41,474 nt of DNA from CAZJRB01 sp964547995 (GCA_964547995.1 CAZJRB010000066.1:1-41474), one strand, 5' to 3'. Shown: positions 7,566 through 15,062, numbered from the stretch's first letter. Notes: a model not told the origin generated them from the sequence alone. Program-made: numbers and translations.

Positions 7566-8258
7566 CTACGCGGCCGTCTTGCCTCGACGGGCCGAGGGGG
7601 TCAGTTCGTAGAGCCACGCGTTGCCCTGCTTGCCGACTTTCCTGGCTGCGCCCGTCTCGCGAAGCGTGTAGGCAATGCGTTGGGCAACCCAGCGTTCGAC
7701 CTGCAGGCCTTCGGCCAGGTGACCCGTGTGGAAGGGGCTCGGCAGCTTGCACGGGATCAGCCGGACGAGATCCGCCCGGGTGCGAAGCCGGTGGGTTTCC
7801 AAAACGGCCGTGAGTTTCCGGTCTTCGACCTGATGGTCGTTCTCCCGCCAACGCCGCCGCCGACCGTGCCCGGGGTAACGCCATTCCTCGATCTCCACCA
7901 GCGGCACCTCCAGCGTCAGCCGCCGGTGCGGGAACACGCGGGTGAAGTACACCAACTCGTCGAACAGATCGAGCAATTGTCCCCGCTTAGGGCTGGTGCG
8001 CCGCTGGAGGACCTTGCCGCCTTTGGCCGCTTGTTTTACGAGCATCTTTCGGGCGATGATCGGCTTGACGACCAGCACGTCGTGCTGCCGAAGCAGGTGG
8101 CGGATTTTGTCGCGGATGGCGGCGAGCGCCCCGTGCTGGATTTCGATCAACCGCCGCTGCGAGACGACGTCGATGCGGTACTTCCCCACCCGGACCTCCG
8201 ACTTCGCCTCGGGCCCGGCGTAGCGGGATTTCAGTTCACGGTGGAGCGATGTTTCCAT
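7566..8258 (-). CDS. PD-(D/E)XK-like protein with C-terminal winged-helix region
   Basis: A 230-residue soluble protein. The N-terminal half has the spacing of a PD-(D/E)XK nuclease core: SEVRVGKYRIDVV with D30, then RRLIEIQHGAL with E39 and Q41, then a helix AAIRDKIRHLLRQH and the strand VLVVKPI. In many such cores the EXK lysine is replaced, and here it is Gln. The C-terminal half (about 155-225) reads like a winged helix, with LVRLIPCKLP, GLQVERWVAQRIAYTLRETGAARKVGKQGNAWLYELT. The combination suggests a DNA-acting enzyme, but I cannot name the family. The ATG at 8258 begins the conserved core; no clear ribosome site precedes it. No methyltransferase lies nearby. Confidence 0.62.
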   Translation of the reverse strand: METSLHRELKSRYAGPEAKSEVRVGKYRIDVVSQRRLIEIQHGALAAIRDKIRHLLRQHDVLVVKPIIARKMLVKQAAKGGKVLQRRTSPKRGQLLDLFDELVYFTRVFPHRRLTLEVPLVEIEEWRYPGHGRRRRWRENDHQVEDRKLTAVLETHRLRTRADLVRLIPCKLPSPFHTGHLAEGLQVERWVAQRIAYTLRETGAARKVGKQGNAWLYELTPSARRGKTAA

Positions 8259-8385
8259 AGAAGGGATTATCGGCAAAACAAGGGGGCAAACTTGCCGCCA
8301 AGCGGGAACGTTGTCCGGCAAGAAAGGTAGCAGGCACACTCCGTGTGCCGTCCGCGGAATCTGGGAGGAGTCGTCTACTCGTACT

Positions 8386-8517
8386 GTAAAGCCGCGACCA
8401 CTGGTCGCGGAGAAGCGGGGAACAAGACGGTCAACGAACAATCCGCCAACCCGACATTCCACGATCGTATCAGATACATTTGCCGTGGGTTTCCGCGACC
8501 ACTGGTCGCGGCTTTAC
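8386..8517. repeat. 132-bp element with 25-bp inverted ends
   Basis: The left end 8386-8410 (GTAAAGCCGCGACCA plus TGGTCGCGG) is matched by its complement at 8493-8517, with one mismatch at the centre. Each end is itself a hairpin (CCGCGACCA/TGGTCGCGG). The interior is AT-richer and codes for nothing recognisable. The right end stops four bases from the pyrE stop codon, so it may serve as the pyrE terminator. Confidence 0.8.
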
Positions 8518-8521
8518 ATTA

Positions 8522-9079
8522 TCAAGGCGCCGGCGGCTCGATTCCGAAATCCTTGATCGTAAGCAGACTTTGCAGCGTGTGGCCGGCCTCCTCGAACGCC
8601 TGGCGGCCCCCCTCCATCCGGTCGATGATGGCCACCACGCCGCGGACCTTCATGCCGAACTTCTCGATCCGCTCGATGGCCGTAAGCGACGATCCGCCGG
8701 TGGTGACGACGTCCTCGACGACAATGACCTCATCGCCCGGCTTGACGGGCCCCTCGATGTACTGGTCCGTGCCGTGGCCTTTCGCCTCCTTGCGGACCAT
8801 GAACCCGAGCAAGGGCGTTCCGCGGACGCCCGACATGGTCACCACGGCGGCGGTAATCGGATCGGCCCCGATCGACATCCCGCCGACCGCGTCGGGCAGA
8901 TTGTCCGGATCGAGCAGATCGAGGATCCCCTCGGCGACCAGCCGTGCCCCGGCCGGGTCAAGCGTGACCTGCTTCCCATCGAGATAGTACGTGGCCTTCT
9001 TGCCCGAGGCGAGTGTGAAGTCGCCGAACTTCAGGGCCTTTTCACGGATCAGGCCGGTCAGGGCTTGTTTGTCGTACAT
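8522..9079 (-). CDS. pyrE: Orotate phosphoribosyltransferase
   Basis: A 185-residue enzyme of de novo pyrimidine synthesis that joins orotate and PRPP to give OMP. The family start is LIREKALKFGDFTLASGKKATYYLDGKQVTLDP. The flexible loop KEAKGHGTDQYIEG follows, and the PRPP-binding motif VIVVEDVVTTGGSS is intact. The length is normal. The ATG at 9079 follows GGAAGG and gives the canonical N-terminus; a longer frame to 9118 adds 13 unlikely residues. No other pyr gene is nearby, as is common in planctomycetes. A TATAAT box lies at 9127-9132 on this strand, and a short inverted-end repeat abuts the 3' end. Confidence 0.95.
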   Translation of the reverse strand: MYDKQALTGLIREKALKFGDFTLASGKKATYYLDGKQVTLDPAGARLVAEGILDLLDPDNLPDAVGGMSIGADPITAAVVTMSGVRGTPLLGFMVRKEAKGHGTDQYIEGPVKPGDEVIVVEDVVTTGGSSLTAIERIEKFGMKVRGVVAIIDRMEGGRQAFEEAGHTLQSLLTIKDFGIEPPAP

Positions 9080-9126
9080 CGTGGCCTTCCGGCAGGGGGT
9101 CTTCAGCGCGGGGTTCAATGCGTTGA

Positions 9127-9132
9127 ATTATA
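9127..9132 (-). promoter_or_regulatory. Probable -10 box of pyrE
   Basis: A perfect TATAAT on the minus strand, about 48 bases before the pyrE ATG. No good -35 hexamer is seen at 16-18 bases, so the assignment is tentative. Confidence 0.45.
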
Positions 9133-9252
9133 GCCGGGCCACGATGAATGGGAAGGGGCCGTGAGCGCCGCTCGTGTTCGAGAACCCCTGCACGCAGCAC
9201 AGGGGTTTTCTGCCGATTGTCCTCCACCCTCTAGCACGACCATTGAAACTGT

Positions 9253-9447
9253 GGGTGCCATGCCCACGCTTGCCGTGGGCATGTTTTGCAACGCCCGCAA
9301 ACATGCCCACGACAAGCGTGGGCATGGCACCCGGCAACGCCCGCAAACATGCCCACGACAAGCGTGGGCATGGCACCCGACAAGCGTGGGCATGGCACCC
9401 GACAAGCGTGGGCATGGCACCCGACAAGCGTGGGCATGGCACCCGAC
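9253..9447. repeat. Tandem GTGGGCATGGCACCC repeats, cluster 2
   Basis: Four perfect tandem 22-base units (GACAAGCGTGGGCATGGCAC plus CC) occupy 9357-9378, 9379-9400, 9401-9422 and 9423-9444. Before them is a 46-base unit (9311-9356), which also carries a CGCCCGCAAACATGCCCAC segment found again at 9292-9310. An inverted half, GGGTGCCATGCCCACGC, opens the array at 9253. It is the same sequence family as 6414-6539. Open frames across it (WAWHPT..., GAMPTL...) are by-products of the repeat. Confidence 0.9.
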
Positions 9448-9475
9448 AACCCACAATCTCAGTTGTCACAAGGTA

Positions 9476-10756
9476 TTAGCGGACGATCGTCACTTTCGAG
9501 GCGATCGGGCTGCCGGGGCTCGGGGGAACCGGCCCGGCCGAGAGGATTCCGAAGATGTCCTTGATGTCCTTCGCATCGAGGCAGATCGAGCCGCGTCCTC
9601 CGGTCTGATGGAGGTTGGTGGGGGTGTTGGTGCCGTGAATACTGATGCGGGTGGGGGCCCCGTTGGGATCGCTCAGAGCGATGGAATACTTGCCCAAAGG
9701 GTTGCTCGGGTCCCCGGCCGCAATTTGTTCGTTGGCGGATCCGTAGTATGTCGGATTCGTCGTTTTACCCGACACGAGGAGAGTCCGGCGATTGGTGAGT
9801 TGGGCACAATCCTCACCCACCCCGATCGCAAACCGCCCGGCATAGCGGCCGCCCACCGTCAGCGTCAGCTCGTAATCGCTGAGATTCACGATGGCGTTGA
9901 ACGGTCCGCGAACGACCTTCAATTTCCGGCCCAAACGCAACTGGCGTCGATCGCCGATACCGTTGATGTTGGCCAGTAATTGGGCCGGGACGTTGTACGA
10001 ACGGGCGATTGTCTCCAGCGTGTCGCCTGCCTTGACCACGTACGGCGGCTCGAGTAAATGCTCCCGCGAATAGATGATGTGCCCGGCAAGCTGGTCGAGC
10101 AAGTCGGTGACCTGGCTGCGTTGATACGGTCGCAAATCGGGCTGGTTGTACAGGTTCGTCAGCGCCAGATGGGCCTGTTTCAGCCGCCCCTCGTCCAGTT
10201 GCTTTTGGATGATTTCCATCGAGGCGGCATGCTTGTCCGTCGGCGATCTGCCGGGACCGCCGCCTGCCGGCGGGGCAGCCGGAGGATCGGCCCGCCGAAC
10301 CAGCGAACCGGAAGGAAGCAACGCTCCGCTTGTGCCGGTCGCCGATCCCCGGGAAGCGATCTTCGTCGAGGCCTTCGACGGCGCCACGGGCGTCGGATTG
10401 GCCGGCGGAGACAAAGGCGAGGGTGTGCCTTCGGAAGGACCGGCCGCCGCAACCGCGGCCTTCGATTCGGAAGGTATGAGCACCGAAGGCGCGCCGACTT
10501 CGTTCCCGTACCGCAAATTGGGGGTCGCGGCAACCGCCGGCGGAGTCAAGTCCACTCTCGGCAGCGAGACCTGCGGACCCGCGACAGCCGGCGCTCCCTT
10601 TGCCGGCACACTGGAAGAGCCCCCCGTCGAACTCACGAACGGCGGGGCTTCCGTCTGCGGTTTCGCCTGTTCTTCTTTGCGCGTGATGGTCAGGTAGGCC
10701 CCGTATGCCACTGCTCCCAGAATCGCAATGACGAACACGGTCTTCACGGAATTCAT
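9476..10756 (-). CDS. LysM + YkuD (L,D-transpeptidase-like) membrane-anchored protein
   Basis: A 426-residue protein. An N-terminal membrane segment (about 3-22) is followed by a long Pro/Ala-rich linker, a short helical region (173-236), a LysM domain (239-282, YVVKAGDTLETIARSYNVP...LRLGRKLKVV) and a YkuD domain (about 286-426). YkuD enzymes make 3-3 cross-links in peptidoglycan through a cysteine in S-x-G-C-x-R. Here the conserved His survives (ISIHGTN, H374), but the active-site block reads GRGSICLDAKDI. The Cys position is Ser390, and the only nearby Cys (C392) occupies the Arg position. Catalysis is therefore doubtful or altered. AAGGAGG precedes the ATG at 10756, and a promoter is visible at 10775-10804. 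Alternatives are a non-catalytic wall-binding protein or a serine variant. Confidence 0.88.
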   Translation of the reverse strand: MNSVKTVFVIAILGAVAYGAYLTITRKEEQAKPQTEAPPFVSSTGGSSSVPAKGAPAVAGPQVSLPRVDLTPPAVAATPNLRYGNEVGAPSVLIPSESKAAVAAAGPSEGTPSPLSPPANPTPVAPSKASTKIASRGSATGTSGALLPSGSLVRRADPPAAPPAGGGPGRSPTDKHAASMEIIQKQLDEGRLKQAHLALTNLYNQPDLRPYQRSQVTDLLDQLAGHIIYSREHLLEPPYVVKAGDTLETIARSYNVPAQLLANINGIGDRRQLRLGRKLKVVRGPFNAIVNLSDYELTLTVGGRYAGRFAIGVGEDCAQLTNRRTLLVSGKTTNPTYYGSANEQIAAGDPSNPLGKYSIALSDPNGAPTRISIHGTNTPTNLHQTGGRGSICLDAKDIKDIFGILSAGPVPPSPGSPIASKVTIVR

Positions 10757-10774
10757 GAGCGTCCTCCTTGACGA

Positions 10775-10804
10775 ATTATTCCAACTCGGGTCTAACGTTC
10801 TCAA
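10775..10804 (-). promoter_or_regulatory. Promoter of the LysM/YkuD gene
   Basis: On the minus strand, TTGAGA (10799-10804) and AATAAT (10775-10780) are separated by 18 bases. Each matches five of six sigma-70-type consensus bases. The Shine-Dalgarno of the gene starts a few bases downstream, so the 5' leader would be very short. Confidence 0.5.
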
Positions 10805-10830
10805 AGACAAGCTAATGCGGGAAGTCTACG

Positions 10831-11094
10831 ATGTCCGATCCTCTACGGTTCGAAGAATCAGGCGATGAACTCCGCGACGAAGAATATCCGGACTGCTGCA
10901 ACGACGATGATCTGGCCGAAACGGTTTCATGTCCCGAGTGCGGGGCCGTGGTCTACGAAGACGCCCAACAGTGTCCCGTCTGTGGGACCTACATCATCCA
11001 CCGGGCCGACGTCTTCGCGGGACGTCCCGCCTGGTGGATCGTGCTCGCCGTGCTGGGCGTACTCGCCATCATCGTTGCCTTGGCCGTCTGGTAG
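10831..11094 (+). CDS. Zinc-ribbon, single-pass membrane protein
   Basis: An 87-residue protein. An acidic N-terminus (residues 1-30) is followed by a zinc ribbon with two CxxC knuckles, CPECGAVVYEDAQQCPVCG (34-52), and a C-terminal membrane helix WWIVLAVLGVLAIIVALAVW (68-87). The ribbon would face the cytoplasm if the tail-anchored topology holds. There is a weak GGGAAG ribosome site. It is divergent from the LysM/YkuD gene with 74 bases between them. Similar short double-CxxC, one-helix proteins are common in planctomycetes and of unknown function. Confidence 0.75.
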   Translation: MSDPLRFEESGDELRDEEYPDCCNDDDLAETVSCPECGAVVYEDAQQCPVCGTYIIHRADVFAGRPAWWIVLAVLGVLAIIVALAVW

Positions 11095-11259
11095 ACTTCC
11101 GGCGCACACCTTGAGTCATTTCAAGGCGGAAGGATCATAGAAGAATCCCTCCCACGTTGCTACGGCAAAAGTGGGGGAAAACGGGCCGCTGCGATTGCCC
11201 AGACTGCCCGGAATGCCCAGTGTGTGGCGATCCGACCCCAAACGACTGGCTAATCCGGG

Positions 11260-12594
11260 CTACTCCTCCTCGCGTTCATTTCGCGACCCTCGCAGCCGAG
11301 CGCGGATCGCCTCCAGGCGTTGCAGCAACTCGCGCTCAAAACCCCGGTCGGTTGGGCGATAGTACTCTCGCTCAACGCCGAGATAGTCCTGGGCCGCCAC
11401 GCCCTCTTCGTGGTCGTGGGCATATTCGTAGCCCTTGCCGTGGCCGAGGCGTTTCGCGCCCCCGTAGTGGCTGTCGCGGAGATGGACGGGGACGGGCAGG
11501 ATACGGCTTTCGCGGACATCGGCCCTGGCTTCGCCGATCCCGATGGTCGCCGCGTTGGATTTCGGGGCACACGCGAGATAGGTGACCGCCTGGGCCAGCG
11601 TCAGTTGACATTCCGGCAGGCCGACGAGTTCGCACGCATGGGCCGCCGCAACCGCAAGCGGCAGTGCGGCCGGATCGGCGTTGCCCACGTCCTCGCTGGC
11701 AAGGATCACGATCCGCCGGGCAAGGAACCGGACGTCTTCGCCCCCTTCGAGCATCCGGGCAAGCCAGTAGAGCGCCGCGTCGGGATCGCTGCCGCGAATG
11801 CTCTTGATCAGTGCGCTGATGGTATCGTAGTGTACATCGCCGTCGCGGTCATATTGCACCGCCTTCCGCTGCACCGATTCGGCGGCCAGCTCGCGGGTGA
11901 ACTCCAGCGGCGACTCGTCGCTTGAAAGCGCGCCGACCTCCAGGGCCGACAGCCCTCGCCGGGCATCGCCGTCGCTCACCTCGGCCAGGAACTCCAAGGC
12001 GTCGTCGTGAAGATTGATCTCGTATTGCCCCAGCCCGCGGTCTTTGTCCGCAACCGCCCGGCGGAGCAATATCTTAATATCCTCGTTCGAGAGCGGCTGG
12101 AACTGGAATACGCGGCTGCGGCTGACCAGCGGGCTGTTGACCGTGAAAAAGGGGTTTTCGGTCGTCGCCCCGACCAGCACGACGACGCCCTCTTCGACGT
12201 CGGGTAGCAGCACGTCCTGTTGGGCCTTGTTGAAGCGGTGGATTTCGTCGATGAACAGGAGCGTTTTGCGGCCGTCGGCGGAGAGTTCGTCGTACGCTTC
12301 GGTGAGCAGTTGTCGCAATTCTTTCACGCCGCTGGCAACCGCGCTGATCTGCCGGAAGCGGCTTCTGCTTTCGGCGGCCAGCAGCCGTGCGAGGGACGTC
12401 TTCCCCGTACCCGGCGGGCCGTAGAAGATCACCGACCCGAGCCGGTCCGCCTTCAGCAGACGGCGCAACAGCTTCCCCTCGCCGAGGAAGTGCTGTTGCC
12501 CGACAAACTCGTCCAGCGACCGCGGCCGCATCCGTGCCGCAAGCGGCTGGGCTTCCCGTCGGTTGGCTGCTTCGTTGGCTTCAAATAACGACAT
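11260..12594 (-). CDS. rarA: Replication-associated recombination protein A (RarA/MgsA)
   Basis: A 444-residue AAA+ ATPase close to the usual length. The N-terminal family signature is PLAARMRPRSLDEFVGQQHFLGEGKLLRRL. Walker A GPPGTGKTS lies at 59-67, Walker B LLFIDEIHRF at 112-121 and sensor 1 at VLVGATTENPFF. The C-terminal tetramerisation region contains SLIKSIRGSDPDAALYWLARMLEGGEDVRFLARRIVILASEDVG. RarA acts at stalled or damaged replication forks with SSB. The ATG at 12594 gives the standard N-terminus; a longer frame to 12663 would read through a REP-type palindrome. It appears monocistronic, and its upstream region carries REP sequences of the neighbouring transposase. Confidence 0.94.
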   Translation of the reverse strand: MSLFEANEAANRREAQPLAARMRPRSLDEFVGQQHFLGEGKLLRRLLKADRLGSVIFYGPPGTGKTSLARLLAAESRSRFRQISAVASGVKELRQLLTEAYDELSADGRKTLLFIDEIHRFNKAQQDVLLPDVEEGVVVLVGATTENPFFTVNSPLVSRSRVFQFQPLSNEDIKILLRRAVADKDRGLGQYEINLHDDALEFLAEVSDGDARRGLSALEVGALSSDESPLEFTRELAAESVQRKAVQYDRDGDVHYDTISALIKSIRGSDPDAALYWLARMLEGGEDVRFLARRIVILASEDVGNADPAALPLAVAAAHACELVGLPECQLTLAQAVTYLACAPKSNAATIGIGEARADVRESRILPVPVHLRDSHYGGAKRLGHGKGYEYAHDHEEGVAAQDYLGVEREYYRPTDRGFERELLQRLEAIRARLRGSRNEREEE

Positions 12595-12608
12595 TGTTCT
12601 CGCGCTCT

Positions 12609-12634
12609 CGTCGCCGTACCGGCGACGGCTAAAC
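12609..12634 (+). repeat. REP element 1
   Basis: A palindrome GTCGCCG-TAC-CGGCGAC followed by GGCTAAAC. It is oriented like REP 4 (13351-13376) and opposite to REPs 2 and 3. It lies just before the rarA start. Confidence 0.8.
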
Positions 12635-12693
12635 ATCGCGGGCTTTCGTCGGTCGGCAGTCAAACGTCATGAGCTTTCGTCGATCGGCTATCC

Positions 12694-12719
12694 GTTTAGC
12701 CGCCGCCGGTACGATCGGC
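12694..12719 (-). repeat. REP element 2 (degenerate arm)
   Basis: It begins GTTTAGCCGCCGCCGGTACG like REP 3, but the second arm has decayed (ATCGGCC), so the hairpin is weak. Confidence 0.7.
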
Positions 12720-12733
12720 CGTGTCGGCTGCCC

Positions 12734-12759
12734 GTTTAGCCGCCGCCGGTACGGCGGCG
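12734..12759 (-). repeat. REP element 3, overlapping the RAYT 3' end
   Basis: It begins GTTTAGCCGCCGCCGGTACG and continues GCGGCG. The stem CGCCGCCG/CGGCGGCG has compensatory differences from REPs 1 and 4. The last codons of the transposase gene lie inside it. Confidence 0.8.
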
Positions 12760-13329
12760 AGCGTGGGGCGCAGGTTCACCGATCGCCAATGCCAGGGGTG
12801 TCACAAACTCCCATTGCTGCGGACTCAACCCGGCGGTTTCCGGATTCCTTTCGATATATTGTACACACGGGCATAGTGCGTCTTCATCGTCGATAAATAC
12901 CTTCCATCCGTTCCGCGTCCATGGCGTCTTGTTCAGTTGCAAAGCGGAAGTTGCGCCTCCTTTGAATTGGTTCGTCAAGTATTCGATCTTGTATTTCGAT
13001 CGAAGCACCAATAGGTGAACGTGGTCGTTCATGATTGCACATGCGCAAACGACCAGGTTCAAACGATCGCACACGTTGGCAAATCCTTCAGCGACAATCG
13101 GGCGGGTCGAGTCATCGAGATAATAGGGACGTCGCTTCAGTCGCGGCACGGCGGCCGTGCGAAATCGTCGGGTTGTTTCGCGATCCGGCTGAGGGTATTG
13201 GCGTCCGTAGTTGATCTTACCCAGCGCGGCAAGTTCCTCTTGATAGATTTTCTTCGAGTAAGAACCCCGGGGATCGTTCGGGAGCCACGTTCCGTAGGTG
13301 GTGAAGATTGCATGGTATGCGATGATCAC
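12736..13329 (-). CDS. REP-associated tyrosine transposase (RAYT, Y1 family)
   Basis: A 197-residue Y1/HUH single-strand transposase. It begins IIAYHAIFTTYGTWLPNDPRGS, which is the planctomycete RAYT form of the YHxxxRT start. The HUH metal motif is NDHVHLLV (H103, H105), and the catalytic Tyr candidate is Y158 in CVQYIERNP. The GTG start at 13329 is chosen because GGAG stands seven bases upstream; an earlier in-frame start (13422) would translate across a REP palindrome. RAYTs cut and join at REP palindromes, and here four REP-like sequences flank or overlap the gene (12609, 12694, 12734, 13351). The C-terminal residues (APHARRRTGGG) are encoded within REP 3. The gene looks intact. Confidence 0.9.
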   Translation of the reverse strand: MIIAYHAIFTTYGTWLPNDPRGSYSKKIYQEELAALGKINYGRQYPQPDRETTRRFRTAAVPRLKRRPYYLDDSTRPIVAEGFANVCDRLNLVVCACAIMNDHVHLLVLRSKYKIEYLTNQFKGGATSALQLNKTPWTRNGWKVFIDDEDALCPCVQYIERNPETAGLSPQQWEFVTPLALAIGEPAPHARRRTGGG

Positions 13330-13350
13330 GTTTATCTCCTCACCCGGTTT

Positions 13351-13376
13351 CGTCGCCGTGCCGGCGACGGCTAAAC
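13351..13376 (+). repeat. REP element 4, upstream of RAYT
   Basis: A palindrome GTCGCCG-TGC-CGGCGAC plus GGCTAAAC, 22 bases before the RAYT start codon. A further degraded copy (TTGCCGTGCCGGCGGTTTC) follows at about 13387-13406. Confidence 0.8.
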
Positions 13377-13444
13377 GTTTTTTCACTTGCCGTGCCGGCG
13401 GTTTCATTATATTCGAGATCACCTGCTCCGCAAGCTGCCGGATT

Positions 13445-14116
13445 TCAAAACTCCGGCTCCAGCGGTTCGCCGTCCGGCAAGTAATCGTGCAGCGGACATT
13501 TCGCGCACTTTGGGTTCGACTTCCGGCAGAAGTGTTTCCCGAGACGGACGATCAGTGCATGATATTCGTTGTACAGTTGAACGTCGTCCGGCAAGTTGCT
13601 CTGGAAATACTCCTGGATCGCGTGGTAGTCGTCCTCAAAGCTGATCCAGCCGTGCCGTGCGAAAATGCGATGGGTGTACGCGTCGACGACGAAGACCGGC
13701 AACTCGCCGGCGTAGAGCAGGATCGAATCGGCCGTTTCGGGGCCAACGCCGTGGACCGAGAGCAACTCCTCGCGCAACGCGGAAAGCTCCGTACCGAACA
13801 TCCGCTCGAGCGAACCGTCGTACCGCTCGACGAGGAATTCCAGCAGACTGCGGAGCCGCCGGGCCTTGACGCGGAAGTAGCCGGCCGGGCGAATCAGCTC
13901 TTCGAGCTCCTCCGGCGGCACCTCGCCCAGGGCGTGCGGCTCGAGCAGATCGGCCTCGCGGAGATTGGCAATGGCCCGCTCGACATTCTGCCAGTTTGTG
14001 TTCTGCACCAGCACCGCCCCCACAAGCACCTCGAAGGGCGTTTTACCGGGCCACCAGTGTTGGGGCCCGAACGTCTCGAACAGGCGGCTGTAAATCTCCC
14101 GGACATTGACAGTCAT
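13445..14116 (-). CDS. HhH-GPD DNA glycosylase related to endonuclease III (COG2231/MagIII-like)
   Basis: A 223-residue base-excision-repair protein. The N-terminal signature GPQHWWPGKTPFEVLVGAVLVQNTNW is that of the COG2231 group. The helix-hairpin-helix is LLSVHGVGPETADSIL (119-133), and the catalytic aspartate is D145 in VVDAYTHRI. Endonuclease III has a lysine just after the hairpin glycines; here it is Glu127, as in MagIII-type enzymes. It is therefore probably a monofunctional glycosylase without lyase activity. The C-terminal cluster has three cysteines (C197, C204, C207) spaced as in the 4Fe-4S loop, but the fourth is absent. The ATG at 14116 follows AAGGGG. The substrate (alkylated purines in MagIII) is inferred. 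Confidence 0.85.
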   Translation of the reverse strand: MTVNVREIYSRLFETFGPQHWWPGKTPFEVLVGAVLVQNTNWQNVERAIANLREADLLEPHALGEVPPEELEELIRPAGYFRVKARRLRSLLEFLVERYDGSLERMFGTELSALREELLSVHGVGPETADSILLYAGELPVFVVDAYTHRIFARHGWISFEDDYHAIQEYFQSNLPDDVQLYNEYHALIVRLGKHFCRKSNPKCAKCPLHDYLPDGEPLEPEF

Positions 14117-14285
14117 ACCCCTTGTTCTAAATAAGTCCACACAAGAGGGAAAGTGGTGTCAACAGCGGAAGGCTGCACAACCGGGCAAGCTGCGAAAACA
14201 GGGTCATTTCCGGCGGGGTTCAAGCGGGCGGTCGCCTCGGGTCGAAGATGGGATAGGTACCCATCATTGCCCCCCGGACAAAAAC

Positions 14286-15062
14286 ATGGGGAATTCGTAC
14301 AAATCGCCACAGGCCGCGAGTCCGTCCAAATCACTACAGACCGTGATTCCCGACGGCAACCTGCTCCCTTGGCTTGCCCAGGGCTACTGGGCCGAATCGC
14401 GGCGTCCGCTGGTGAGCCTGCTGTTCATCGCCCCGTTGCTGATCGCATACGAGTTGGGCGTGGTCGTGTTTGGAGTCCAGAACGGCGCCGACGCCTGGAT
14501 GCGGCGATTTCTGGACTTAATGGGGTTCAGCCGGCATTTTCTGCTGCCCGTCCTGATGGTCTGTATCTTGCTGGCATGGCATCATCTCTCGCGCCAGCCT
14601 TGGCGGTTCTCACGCGGGATTCTTGCGAGCATGGCCGCCGAGTGCGTCCTGCTGGCCTTCTGCCTGCGTCTGATCTATCAAATTCAACTTACCTTACTGG
14701 AAATCGCCCCCGTGCCGGTCGTCGATTTGAGCATCGGCCAGACGGTCGGCAACGCCATCGGCTTCCTTGGGGCAGGGATCTACGAGGAATTGCTGTTTCG
14801 CCTGATTCTGCTGTCTCTGGCGACTTGGGGGTTTTGCCGGGCGGGGGTCAAACCCCGGTGGAGCATGGTGTTTGCCGTTTTACTGACCAGTTTCATGTTT
14901 TCCGCAGCACACTACGTCGGCAATCGAGAAACGCTGGACGCCTTCAGCTTTCTCTTCCGGTTTTTGGCGGGGGTCTTTTTCTCTATCTTGTTTCTTTGCC
15001 GTGGATTCGGGATCGCCGCCGGGGCCCATGCCGGGTACGACATCCTCGTTGGGGTCTTTTGA
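14286..15062 (+). CDS. CPBP-family intramembrane metalloprotease
   Basis: A 258-residue polytopic membrane protein with the three CPBP (Abi/CAAX-protease-like) motifs. Motif 1 is EELLFR (E167, E168, R172), motif 2 is FMFSAAHYVG (H209) and motif 3 is AGAHAGYD (H248). Six or seven hydrophobic helices can be seen from residue 42 onward. The family contains intramembrane glutamic-type proteases such as Rce1; the bacterial substrates are mostly unknown. The ATG at 14286 is picked because the frame upstream (from 14106) is low-complexity and antisense to the spacer. There is no strong ribosome site. It is divergent from the glycosylase gene. Confidence 0.85.
   Translation: MGNSYKSPQAASPSKSLQTVIPDGNLLPWLAQGYWAESRRPLVSLLFIAPLLIAYELGVVVFGVQNGADAWMRRFLDLMGFSRHFLLPVLMVCILLAWHHLSRQPWRFSRGILASMAAECVLLAFCLRLIYQIQLTLLEIAPVPVVDLSIGQTVGNAIGFLGAGIYEELLFRLILLSLATWGFCRAGVKPRWSMVFAVLLTSFMFSAAHYVGNRETLDAFSFLFRFLAGVFFSILFLCRGFGIAAGAHAGYDILVGVF

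Noticed and set aside
9128..9479. Several overlapping open frames reading GAMPTL..., GHGTRQAWAWHPT...
   Set aside because: They are translations of the tandem palindromic repeat on both strands, without ribosome sites.
11157..11585. Plus-strand frame starting with a Cys-rich stretch (CDCPDCPECPVCGD)
   Set aside because: After 30 residues it runs antisense to rarA, and no ribosome site is visible. The Cys run is probably chance in a TGCCC-rich spacer.
14157..14162. Perfect TTGACA on the minus strand upstream of the glycosylase gene
   Set aside because: No acceptable -10 hexamer lies 16-18 bases away, so I do not call it a promoter.
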